Of a DNA stretch of 64,000 nucleotides, positions 26,752 through 35,096 are shown one piece after another (within the stretch, counting starts at the first letter, position 1; every line of letters starts with the position of its first letter). The DNA is from Paenibacillus sp. JZ16 (GTDB lineage: Bacteria; Bacillota; Bacilli; Paenibacillales; Paenibacillaceae), in NCBI RefSeq assembly GCF_015326965.1, contig NZ_CP017659.1, positions 4,461,001-4,525,000 of the forward strand, in the 5' to 3' direction. Both the position numbers and the translations under genes were made by a program. A model generated the notes under the pieces. The model worked only from the letters and a program-made list of their open reading frames with translations. It was not told the origin of the DNA and made no database searches.

Positions 26752-27620
26752 TGAAAGCGACATTCGGAGAAAAAATGTTTCAGACGCTGAATTATGTGTT
26801 TCTGTTCGCTGCTGCGGTGACGATGCTGTTCCCGCTTCTTCAACTGCTTGCCGTATCGCTCAGCTCCCCGGTAGCTGCCGATTCGAAGGAAGTATTCCTG
26901 CTGCCTGTGGAGTTTACAACCGCATCTTGGGAGCATGTATTAAAAAATAAAGGCTTGTGGACATCTTTTGGGATTACCGTATATATTACGATCGCCGGGA
27001 CGCTGCTCAGCATGCTGTTTTCGGTCATGACGGCATACCCGCTCTCAAGACGGGAATTTCTGATCCGCAAACAGGTCATGTTCGGCATTGTGTTAACGAT
27101 GATTTTCAATGCGCCGATGATTCCGTTTTTTTTGACCGTTCGCGAGCTTGGCATGATGAACTCCCTGTGGGCGCTCATTATTCCCGGCCTGGTTGGCACG
27201 TTCAACATGATCATTATCCGGACCTTTTTCATGGGCATTCCCAGTGAGCTGGATGATTCGGCTCGAATCGACGGATGCAGCGAGTTCGGCATATTGTTCC
27301 GCATGTATTTGCCTTTGTCCAAACCGGTCATGGCGACGGTCAGTCTGTTTTACGCAGTCGGATATTGGAACACTTTCTCCCGTGCCGTGCTGTTTATAAG
27401 GGACCCGGAGAAATGGCCGCTTCAAATGAAGCTGAGAGCATACCTCCAGTCTCCCGAGGAGCTGGCTGCGGTCAATCTGTTTCTTGGGGATTACGATTTC
27501 AACACGACAACATTGAAAGCGGCAACAATCCTGTTTGCTACCATTCCGATCATTCTGGTATACCCGTATCTGCAAAAATACTTTGTCAAAGGGTCCATGC
27601 TGGGTTCGTTAAAGGAATAA
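26751..27620 (+). CDS. ytcP: ABC transporter permease, YtcP type
   Basis: Second membrane subunit of the carbohydrate importer; 289 residues with six predicted helices. The EAA loop is present as ELDDSARIDGCSEFGILFRMYLPLS-like sequence (about 165-190). The C-terminus runs to the family-typical YPYLQKYFVKGSMLGSLKE ending. The ATG shares bases with the upstream TGA, so translation is coupled to lplB. With the preceding permease and the following lipoprotein it completes the import part of the cluster. Confidence 0.93.
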   Translation: MKATFGEKMFQTLNYVFLFAAAVTMLFPLLQLLAVSLSSPVAADSKEVFLLPVEFTTASWEHVLKNKGLWTSFGITVYITIAGTLLSMLFSVMTAYPLSRREFLIRKQVMFGIVLTMIFNAPMIPFFLTVRELGMMNSLWALIIPGLVGTFNMIIIRTFFMGIPSELDDSARIDGCSEFGILFRMYLPLSKPVMATVSLFYAVGYWNTFSRAVLFIRDPEKWPLQMKLRAYLQSPEELAAVNLFLGDYDFNTTTLKAATILFATIPIILVYPYLQKYFVKGSMLGSLKE

Positions 27621-27705
27621 AGCAAAGCGAGGCATGCGATATGAAATCGGCCTTAATGGCTGGTTTGATATAACTACCAATCCGAAAAAGGGGGAGGATT
27701 TACTC

Positions 27706-29247
27706 ATGTCGAAATGGTTTTTCCAAAAAGGGGCATGGAAACCGGCGCTCACGGCGACACTTGCGGCAGCGATGCTGTTTGGCTGCGGCGGCAAGGGTGA
27801 CGGGGAATCGCAAGCGGGCCAGAGTGGGGAGGGAAATCAAGAACTTACACAGGTAAAGGTGTTCAAAAGCCACATGGGTGTCGGCACGATTCCAGGTGCA
27901 GATAATCCGCATGTCCAATATGTGGCGGAACGGACCGGCGTGGAATATCAGCTGGTAACGACCCCGCCGGGCTCGGAGCCGACTGAATATCTCAATCTGA
28001 TGATTGCATCCGACGACTTGCCGGATATTCTTCGCCCGATCGGCGGGATCGAGCAGACCCTGATTCGCCAAGGAGGTGCGCTGGCACTGGACGATTTGCT
28101 GCCCCAGTATGCCCCGAACGTCTGGAAGAATATCCCCCAGGAGGCATGGGATGTCGTTCGATCCGCTTCACCGGACGGCAAAATCTATTATGTGCCTAAA
28201 GTGTTCCTGGTTCCGGAAAGAGCACCGCTCATCCGTCAGGATTGGCTTGACAAGGTAGGCATGTCCATGCCGAAGACAACGGAGGAATACAAGGAGGTGC
28301 TGCGAGCCTTTCTTGACAAAGACCCGAACGGCAACGGTCTGAAGGACGAATTGCCCACAACAGGCCGGGAATTCGGCAAATGGATGGATCATTTGTTTGC
28401 CATGTTCGGTGTCGCGATGTGGGAGGGGAATCCGGAATGGGACATCTACGACGGTAAAATCCAATATGCCGGCGTAACGGACAATATGAAGGCAGCCATT
28501 GCATTTTCCCGTGAGCTATATGACGAGAAGCTGCTTGACAATGAGACGTTTCTGAACAAAGGCGATGTATGGACGGCGAAGATCAATAACAATCTGGTTG
28601 GCAGCTGGTACCATCTTCCCGCCAACCTGCGCGACCGGTTTACAGCCATGCAGCAAAAAGCACCGGATGCTTATATCGTTGGCATGCCGCTTCCAAAGGC
28701 CGAAGGGTATGAGGGCTTTGTCACGCAGAAGAGCATGGGCGAACCGGAGTGGATCATTCCGGCAAAGGCCCAGGATAAAGCCCCCGCAGCCTTGAAGCTG
28801 CTTGATTTCTTCTATGATCGGTCGAATGACGAATTTATCCGCTTTGGCATCGAAGGACAGCAGCATGAAGTTGTCGACGGCAAAAAAGTGCTGCTTCCAG
28901 CCGAGGATAGCCGTCCGTTGGCGCTCGGCATGCGCAACCTGACGACAGAGGAGGACATGGACATACGGATTCAGGAGACGATCCCGGTAGACATGCAGCA
29001 GATGGTGAAGGATATATTCGAGGTGAGTACCGCGGACGCGAAGCGGATCGCGGGGGACGGACTTCCGAGCACCGTGTATGAAGGCTTCCCGGATATTCAA
29101 TCGCATAAGCTGTTTCAGGAGTATGTAACCAAGATTGTCATCGGCGAATGGCCCCTGGAGAAGTTCGATGAATTCGTCGACCGCTGGCATAAGGCAGGGG
29201 GAGACGAAGTAACGAAGAGGGTAGAGGAATGGTACTCAAGGATGTGA
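27706..29247 (+). CDS. lplA: Extracellular solute-binding lipoprotein, LplA/YtcQ type
   Basis: Substrate-binding component of the importer, held on the outer face of the membrane by a lipid on Cys27 (lipobox LFGC after a hydrophobic signal from about 13). The 513 residues fit the large family 1 binding proteins that take oligosaccharides. Aromatic-rich stretches in the mature part are consistent with sugar binding. GGGGGAGG is 8 bases before the ATG at 27706; the frame runs 24 codons upstream without a site. It lies 85 bases after ytcP. The ligand is presumably a pectin oligosaccharide, judged from the downstream enzymes. Confidence 0.93.
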   Translation: MSKWFFQKGAWKPALTATLAAAMLFGCGGKGDGESQAGQSGEGNQELTQVKVFKSHMGVGTIPGADNPHVQYVAERTGVEYQLVTTPPGSEPTEYLNLMIASDDLPDILRPIGGIEQTLIRQGGALALDDLLPQYAPNVWKNIPQEAWDVVRSASPDGKIYYVPKVFLVPERAPLIRQDWLDKVGMSMPKTTEEYKEVLRAFLDKDPNGNGLKDELPTTGREFGKWMDHLFAMFGVAMWEGNPEWDIYDGKIQYAGVTDNMKAAIAFSRELYDEKLLDNETFLNKGDVWTAKINNNLVGSWYHLPANLRDRFTAMQQKAPDAYIVGMPLPKAEGYEGFVTQKSMGEPEWIIPAKAQDKAPAALKLLDFFYDRSNDEFIRFGIEGQQHEVVDGKKVLLPAEDSRPLALGMRNLTTEEDMDIRIQETIPVDMQQMVKDIFEVSTADAKRIAGDGLPSTVYEGFPDIQSHKLFQEYVTKIVIGEWPLEKFDEFVDRWHKAGGDEVTKRVEEWYSRM

Positions 29248-29254
29248 TCATACA

Positions 29255-30556
29255 GTGAAAAAGAAATATGCCATATGCGGTGTAAGCGGTCGTGCACTCG
29301 GGATGTTCGCCAAGCCGATACTGACGACCTATGCCTGGCGCTGCGACCTGGTCGGCATGCTGGACAGTGATCCGGCCCGCTTCGAGCTCTACCGCTCCCG
29401 CTTCCCCGAGCATACCGCCGTTGCAACTTACGGTGAAGAGGAATTCGGGAAGATGATCGACGAGACTAAGCCGGATGTGGTCATCGTGGCGGGGCGAGAC
29501 GATACGCATGCGCGTTATATTGTTGCCGCCCTGGAAAGAGATTTGGATGTCATCACGGAAAAACCGATGGTCACGACGGGTAAAGACGCCCGGCGTGTGC
29601 TGGATGCGGAGCGGGTGAGCAAAGGCTCGGTGACGGTCACGTTTAATTACCGCTACGCCCCGATTCACACCAAAATCAAAGAGATGGTGTGGGAAGGTAA
29701 GCTCGGTCGGATTACATCCGTCGATCTCAATTGGTATCTAGACACGTATCATGGCTCCAGCTATTTCAAACGGTGGAACCGCCGGCGCGAAATGTCAGGA
29801 GGTCTCTCCATCCACAAAAGCACGCATCATTTCGACCTCGTGAACTGGTGGATCGGGCAGAACCCGGTCGAGGCCTTCGCCTACGGGGCCCTCCATTATT
29901 ACGGCGCCGAAGGGGAGCTTAATCCGGGCAAAGAAGCCGGTCGTCATTGCGGAACCTGCCTCTCAGCCAGCCGCTGCGCCTATTACTCGCGCTGGAACGC
30001 AAGTCATGTGCCGGATGATCATCTCGGTCTGCTGGAGAGCGGAGGGCCGCAGTTCCCTTATACAGGCTACCGCCCGGACCGGTGTATTTTTGATGATGAG
30101 ATCGACATCGAGGATACGTATGCGGCCACCGTCAAGTACGACGGAGGAGCACTACTCAGTTATTCCGTCAACTTTTCGCTGCCGTATGAAGGGTATCGCC
30201 TGGCGATCAACGGTACGAAAGGCCGGCTGGAGACGATGGAATACCATGCTCCGTCCAGAACCCCTTTTCCAACGCCGGTCCAGACGATCGACTACTTCCC
30301 GTTGTTCGGCTCCAAGGAAACCATCCATGTCGTTCATCGGGAAGGCGGCCACGGGGGAGGCGACCCGCTGCTGCTGAATGACCTGTTTCTAGGTGAAAAC
30401 CGGGAAAGGCCGTTCCCGATTTTGTCCGGGGCTGTGGATGGCGCCTATTCCGTGGCGGCGGGGGAAGCCGTGTGGCGTTCCGTGAAGGAGCACCGTCCAG
30501 TGGCGATAGCGGATGTTCTGGGCGGGTGGAAGGAGAGTGAGCCTATTGATCGATAA
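29255..30556 (+). CDS. Gfo/Idh/MocA family oxidoreductase
   Basis: NAD(P)-dependent sugar oxidoreductase of 433 residues. The N-terminal Rossmann fold (first 120 residues, opening KYAICGVSGRALGMF) carries the EKPM motif with Lys103; the C-terminal substrate domain has the HHFDLVNW stretch with the likely catalytic His. A four-cysteine insert (CGTCLSASRC, about 230-239) is typical of one subgroup and probably structural. The GTG start lies 7 bases after the lplA stop. Its task may be to convert an imported sugar acid or deoxysugar; the exact substrate is unknown. The end overlaps the next gene by 11 bases. Confidence 0.9.
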   Translation: MKKKYAICGVSGRALGMFAKPILTTYAWRCDLVGMLDSDPARFELYRSRFPEHTAVATYGEEEFGKMIDETKPDVVIVAGRDDTHARYIVAALERDLDVITEKPMVTTGKDARRVLDAERVSKGSVTVTFNYRYAPIHTKIKEMVWEGKLGRITSVDLNWYLDTYHGSSYFKRWNRRREMSGGLSIHKSTHHFDLVNWWIGQNPVEAFAYGALHYYGAEGELNPGKEAGRHCGTCLSASRCAYYSRWNASHVPDDHLGLLESGGPQFPYTGYRPDRCIFDDEIDIEDTYAATVKYDGGALLSYSVNFSLPYEGYRLAINGTKGRLETMEYHAPSRTPFPTPVQTIDYFPLFGSKETIHVVHREGGHGGGDPLLLNDLFLGENRERPFPILSGAVDGAYSVAAGEAVWRSVKEHRPVAIADVLGGWKESEPIDR

Positions 30557-32732
30557 AGGATATTTTGACCCGGCTGAAAGCCTGGCTTCCCAAACAGAGG
30601 GCAGTAACATCGAGCATGCGCTTACGGTCATTGCCCAGCGTTATGTCGGTGACCATCCGCCTCATGCCCCGGTTTACCGGGTGACGCGGAAGAGTCCGAT
30701 CCGTAAGCGGGCCGACCACTGTTATCAATTCCCCATCGCGGATATGTTCCCCGAAATGACGGAGAGCCAGGTGGTCTACGCGTGGACGAAGCTGTGGGCT
30801 GCCCAGCCGCAGAGCTTCCCCTTTCTGATGGAATGGACGGGGCATGTTCGGCTGTACCATAACGGCCGGAAGCGGTTCGGTTCGGCGCCAGGGGAAGAAG
30901 CGACAGCGGACGGATTGCCCCTGAAGCTGGGGATTCAGCTTACCCAGGGGTGGAATCACTTCGTTCTGGAATTCCGCCGGGGCCCAAGCGGCTGCAGAGC
31001 GGTATTTGGCACAAGCAACCGCAAGAACAAGCCGTTTCACTTTCTGGCTCCTTCCATGGAGCGTGAGGGTGAGGAAGGATGGATTGTGACGGTGCCGCTG
31101 GACCGGGCGCTTGCCCGCATCCCCGATTCAATGGAACGCGAATCATGGACGGGGGCACAGTGGCTGCCCGTGCTTGCAAAACACGATGGGGAAGCAGATC
31201 GCGGCCCGATGTGGAGAATGTACGGGTGGAAGCCGGGGTATGCCGCTTACGCCTGGACTGCCGTTGTCAACCGGACCTTGGCGGCCAAGAAGGTGACCTT
31301 GTCGGGAACCTCCTATGGCCCGGTCCGGTTTGAATGGAACGGCAGGGAGGTTTACACCAGCCGCGAGGCAGACACGTTCAGTATCGTCATCGATGTGCCT
31401 CCGGGCCGCGGGGAGCTTACCGCACGCTGCGAATGCGGTGCAGAGGGCTGGGGGTTTGAGATCGGCGAAGCATCGCCTGAAGGGATGCTGATCGCTCCGC
31501 GAAGGGTGCACGGCTTGACCGGAGAGTGGCTTTATCTGGGTCCGTTCCGCGCAGAAGCCGATCTTGAGCTGTCCGACTATTTTGGTCTGGACACGGTCGC
31601 TGTTGACGGCGGAGAGAGACTGTTCTGGACAGGGAGCGAGCCGGGAGCGTACGTAAGGCCGTTTTTGGAGAATGAGCTTTTTGGCCGCTGGAATTATCCG
31701 CTCGGCGTCACAATGTACGGCTTGCTGGAGACGGGAAGGCTGCTTAATCGCCTGGACATCCAGGAATATGTACTCCGCCACGTCGAGTTTACCGCAGGCC
31801 ATTACGAGTATTCCTTGTGGGATCGCGCGGAATTCGGTGCGGCAGGGCTGAACAACCAGCTGTCCGACATTGACAGTCTGGACGATTGCGGATCATTTGG
31901 CGCGCTAGCCATTCTTGCAGACCGAATTCGATCCTTGAAAGGAGTGCGCAAGGCAGCGGACGATATCGCCCGGTACATCATGGATACACAATCACGTCTT
32001 GCGGACGGGGCACTTTATCGCGAGGTCGGCGTTTCCCCAAGCATGCACCTGACGATGTGGTGCGATGACATGTACATGAGCGTACCTTTCCTGTGCCGAT
32101 ACGCCGAGCTGTCCGGAGATTCGCGCTATCTGGACGAAGCGGCACGCCAGCTTCTGCTGTATAAGTCATACCTGTACATGCCGGACCTGCAGTTAATGTC
32201 GCACGTATACGATGTACGTCGTGGGCAGCCTTCCCGGACGGTATGGGGAAGGGGCAACGGATGGGTGTTTTTCTCACTGTCAGAGCTGCTTGCCGTGCTT
32301 CCGGTCGGCCATCCCGACTATGTGGAACTGCTTCATTTTTATCGCAGTCTGGCGGAGGGATACCTCCGCTTGCAGGGAGTGCATGGGTTATGGCACCAAG
32401 TGCTGACGGACCCTGAATCCTATGAGGAAGCCTCCTGTACCGCGATGTTTATTTTTGGTTTGGCGCGGGGGGTACGCCATGGCTGGCTGGAGAATCCGGA
32501 TCCGTACTTGCAATCTGCCATTGCGGGGTGGGACGGTTTAACCAGCAGGGCCATCGACGGCAGGGGAAATGTGTACGGTGTGTGCAAGGGCAGCAGCTGG
32601 TCAACCTCCCATGCTTATTACAAGCACGACTTATCGTGGAACTTGAATGATACGCACGGAATCGGCATCGTGCTGTTGGCCGGGGTCGAGCTTCTTGAAT
32701 TCATGCGGTCAAACCATATTGTAAACGCTTAA
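30546..32732 (+). CDS. Two-part enzyme with C-terminal GH105-type hydrolase domain
   Basis: 728 residues. The C-terminal half (about 370-728) is an (alpha/alpha)6 barrel of the GH105/GH88 type: MWCDDMYMSVPF with probable catalytic Asp507, VWGRGNGWVFFSL, GLWHQVL and a Ser-rich EASCTAMF. Such enzymes remove the unsaturated uronic acid left on pectin fragments by lyases. The N-terminal 360 residues are beta-rich and include two jelly-roll-like stretches; I cannot assign them. No signal peptide, so it is cytoplasmic. The TTG at 30546 is 10 bases after AGGAG and overlaps the oxidoreductase end, indicating coupling. Confidence 0.82.
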   Translation: MIDKGYFDPAESLASQTEGSNIEHALTVIAQRYVGDHPPHAPVYRVTRKSPIRKRADHCYQFPIADMFPEMTESQVVYAWTKLWAAQPQSFPFLMEWTGHVRLYHNGRKRFGSAPGEEATADGLPLKLGIQLTQGWNHFVLEFRRGPSGCRAVFGTSNRKNKPFHFLAPSMEREGEEGWIVTVPLDRALARIPDSMERESWTGAQWLPVLAKHDGEADRGPMWRMYGWKPGYAAYAWTAVVNRTLAAKKVTLSGTSYGPVRFEWNGREVYTSREADTFSIVIDVPPGRGELTARCECGAEGWGFEIGEASPEGMLIAPRRVHGLTGEWLYLGPFRAEADLELSDYFGLDTVAVDGGERLFWTGSEPGAYVRPFLENELFGRWNYPLGVTMYGLLETGRLLNRLDIQEYVLRHVEFTAGHYEYSLWDRAEFGAAGLNNQLSDIDSLDDCGSFGALAILADRIRSLKGVRKAADDIARYIMDTQSRLADGALYREVGVSPSMHLTMWCDDMYMSVPFLCRYAELSGDSRYLDEAARQLLLYKSYLYMPDLQLMSHVYDVRRGQPSRTVWGRGNGWVFFSLSELLAVLPVGHPDYVELLHFYRSLAEGYLRLQGVHGLWHQVLTDPESYEEASCTAMFIFGLARGVRHGWLENPDPYLQSAIAGWDGLTSRAIDGRGNVYGVCKGSSWSTSHAYYKHDLSWNLNDTHGIGIVLLAGVELLEFMRSNHIVNA

Positions 32733-32738
32733 GTTTAC
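32719..32738. promoter_or_regulatory. Cre-like palindrome before the AraC regulator
   Basis: TTGTAAACGCTTAAGTTTAC combines a one-mismatch match to the CcpA site WTGNAANCGNWNNCW with a longer palindrome (GTAAAC...GTTTAC). It spans the stop codon of the GH105 gene, upstream of a TATAAT at 32764-32769 that may drive the regulator. Confidence 0.5.
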
Positions 32739-32801
32739 GTGACGGCAGGAGCGGATCGTGAGCTATAATGGAACCATTCTGGTAGTAAAGCGGGGGTTGA
32801 T

Positions 32802-35075
32802 ATGTTCCAATCGATCGGCAAGTGGCTAAAATACACGCTGGCCCATACGCAAGCGAGGCTGGTGCTCATTTTGACCGTTTCCGTTTTTATGATCATTTTG
32901 GCCGTCAGCCTGACCTCATATTACACCTCTAAATCGGTGCTTCAGGAAGAGCTCAGCGAGCCGCAGCACCAAATGCTGCAGATCAGTATGAAATATATTG
33001 ACGATTTAATCCGGGAGAGCGACAAGATTGCGGTCCAGGTCGCGGTGAATGACTATATCTATGATTTTCTGACTAGCGAGAATCAGAACTCGGTGGCCAA
33101 TATATCGACATTGTACCGACTGCTATCCACCTGGATCAGCAATTCGAAATACATTAACAGCATATACGTATACGATGTCGAGCGGGGAAGCTTTATTTCG
33201 CTTCCGCAGGGGTATAGCTCTAGCAGGCTCACCTTCGTGGATTCCGAATGGACCAGTATTGCTGACGAATTCGGGGACGACATGATGATCATCCGAAAAA
33301 GGCATGTCCCGGAGGGAGCGGGCAATAAAGGGTCGGAGCTGACGCTGTTCCGCAAAATCATGATTCAGGGCCGGTTAAGAGGTGTCGTAGCGGTCAATTT
33401 GCGGGATGCGGAACTATTCGCAAAACTAAACCCGCCTGCGCTGTCGCAGCTCGACAGCATGAGGTACATCGTGGACCAGCATAACAACATTCTTTATTCG
33501 GTTTCGAACTCGGAATTCAAACCGGAAGCCGTGAGGCAGGCGCTGCACGAGCTTAAGGAGGACCGCTTCGGCGATTTTTTCCATGAGGGGCGGAAGCTGC
33601 TGGTCAACCAGATCGAATCGCCGCTGACCGGATGGAAATACGTATCCATCGTCTCCCAGGACAGCTTGCTTGCCCAGTCCAAAAAGGTGCGAGACATGGT
33701 GCTGTATGTATCGGTGGCGGCACTTGCACTCGGCTTGCTGACCATTCTATACGTAAACTCCGCGGCCTTCCGGCCGGTGCGCAGGCTTAAGCAGCTGTTC
33801 AGTGCCTACGACGGGAAAGCGACCAGCCCGGATCGCATCGATCTGGAAAAGCTGGCCGGCGAGCTGCTCAGCAATCATGCGCATCTGTCTCAGTTGATCC
33901 GCGAGACGATATCCGATGCGGCTTCCAAGTTTCTGTATGACATTCACTCGGGTCATATGAGCGGCAGACGCGAAATTCGCGAGAAGTGGAGACGATATTT
34001 CGCGGAATGGACGGATGCACCCGTCACGGTAGCAGTGCTGTCGATCGACCGCTACGATTCGTGGTCGCGCAGATTTCCGGCCAGTGACCACTCGCTGCTG
34101 AAGTTTGCGCTCGCCAATATCATGGCAGAGCTGCATGAGCCCGAATGGAGGGTGGCCTGCGCCGATTTTGGGGCGGACCGGATGGCTATCCTGCTGCAGC
34201 CGCGGAGCGGCGAAACGCGGCCTCCGCTTGTCGAGGCGATCGAAACGGTGTCCCGTTTGCTGAAATTCAGTGTATCCGCCGGCGTGAGCATGCCACAGAG
34301 TGAGGTTTGCCGGTTAAAGCAGGCCATGCTGGAAGCGGAGAATGCGGTAACCTACCGTTTATATAAAGGGTATGGTCAGCTCGTGCCGTTTCAGGATGTA
34401 TCCAGTCACGAGGTGACGGATATGCAGCCGCAGGAAGATGGCGTACGGGAATTGATGACGGCTGTGGAGACCGGTGATGGGGAGCGGGCTATAGAGCTGC
34501 TTGGGCGTATTATTGGCGATATCCGCAGCCATTACTGGTATCCTTCGGAGGCGCTTGCCTTGCTTCAGGCGCTGCTGGAACGTCTTAAAGGGATATGCCC
34601 AGAGGGCGATGGTTCCGAGGGGGATCCGGCCGGTCGGCTGGGCACGCTGTACATCGAAGATATCGAGGCGGAGCTTTCCGGCCTGATTTCGGCCTTGGCC
34701 GACCGCTACCGCCGTTTAATCGGCAGCAAGGATTTTTTGATGTGCCAGCGGATGATCGAATTCATGGAGCAGCACCTCGGCGATCCGATCGGCATTCCGG
34801 AAATTGCGGAATCGACCGGCATCAGCAGCAGCTTGGCCAGCCAGCTTTTTAAGCAGGAAACAAACGAAACGATCTATAACTACTTAACCCGGCTGCGGAT
34901 GGAGCGGGCTAGCGAGCTGCTAGTCAAAACCGACCGCAAAGTATCCGATATCGCCCAAATGGTTGGTTACCAGCATGAAAACAGCTTCATTCGCAGCTTC
35001 CGCAAATTCAAGGATATCACCCCGGGCAAATACCGGGATATGATGAGAACCCGGATAGACGCCTTGTTTGAATAA
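32802..35075 (+). CDS. yesS: Membrane-bound AraC family regulator, YesS-like
   Basis: 757 residues that join an extracellular sensor to a DNA-binding domain. Membrane helix 1 spans about 19-42, an extracellular Cache-like region 43-297, and helix 2 about 298-318. A cytoplasmic linker leads to a C-terminal AraC/XylS double helix-turn-helix (about 650-752; EIAESTGISSSLASQLFKQE, then VSDIAQMVGYQHENSFIRSFRK). Size and layout match YesS, the activator of the B. subtilis rhamnogalacturonan genes. It sits inside the cluster and probably activates it on sensing a pectin fragment outside the cell. Confidence 0.87.
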   Translation: MFQSIGKWLKYTLAHTQARLVLILTVSVFMIILAVSLTSYYTSKSVLQEELSEPQHQMLQISMKYIDDLIRESDKIAVQVAVNDYIYDFLTSENQNSVANISTLYRLLSTWISNSKYINSIYVYDVERGSFISLPQGYSSSRLTFVDSEWTSIADEFGDDMMIIRKRHVPEGAGNKGSELTLFRKIMIQGRLRGVVAVNLRDAELFAKLNPPALSQLDSMRYIVDQHNNILYSVSNSEFKPEAVRQALHELKEDRFGDFFHEGRKLLVNQIESPLTGWKYVSIVSQDSLLAQSKKVRDMVLYVSVAALALGLLTILYVNSAAFRPVRRLKQLFSAYDGKATSPDRIDLEKLAGELLSNHAHLSQLIRETISDAASKFLYDIHSGHMSGRREIREKWRRYFAEWTDAPVTVAVLSIDRYDSWSRRFPASDHSLLKFALANIMAELHEPEWRVACADFGADRMAILLQPRSGETRPPLVEAIETVSRLLKFSVSAGVSMPQSEVCRLKQAMLEAENAVTYRLYKGYGQLVPFQDVSSHEVTDMQPQEDGVRELMTAVETGDGERAIELLGRIIGDIRSHYWYPSEALALLQALLERLKGICPEGDGSEGDPAGRLGTLYIEDIEAELSGLISALADRYRRLIGSKDFLMCQRMIEFMEQHLGDPIGIPEIAESTGISSSLASQLFKQETNETIYNYLTRLRMERASELLVKTDRKVSDIAQMVGYQHENSFIRSFRKFKDITPGKYRDMMRTRIDALFE

Positions 35076-35096
35076 AGGGCAGGGAAGGGAGGAGCT

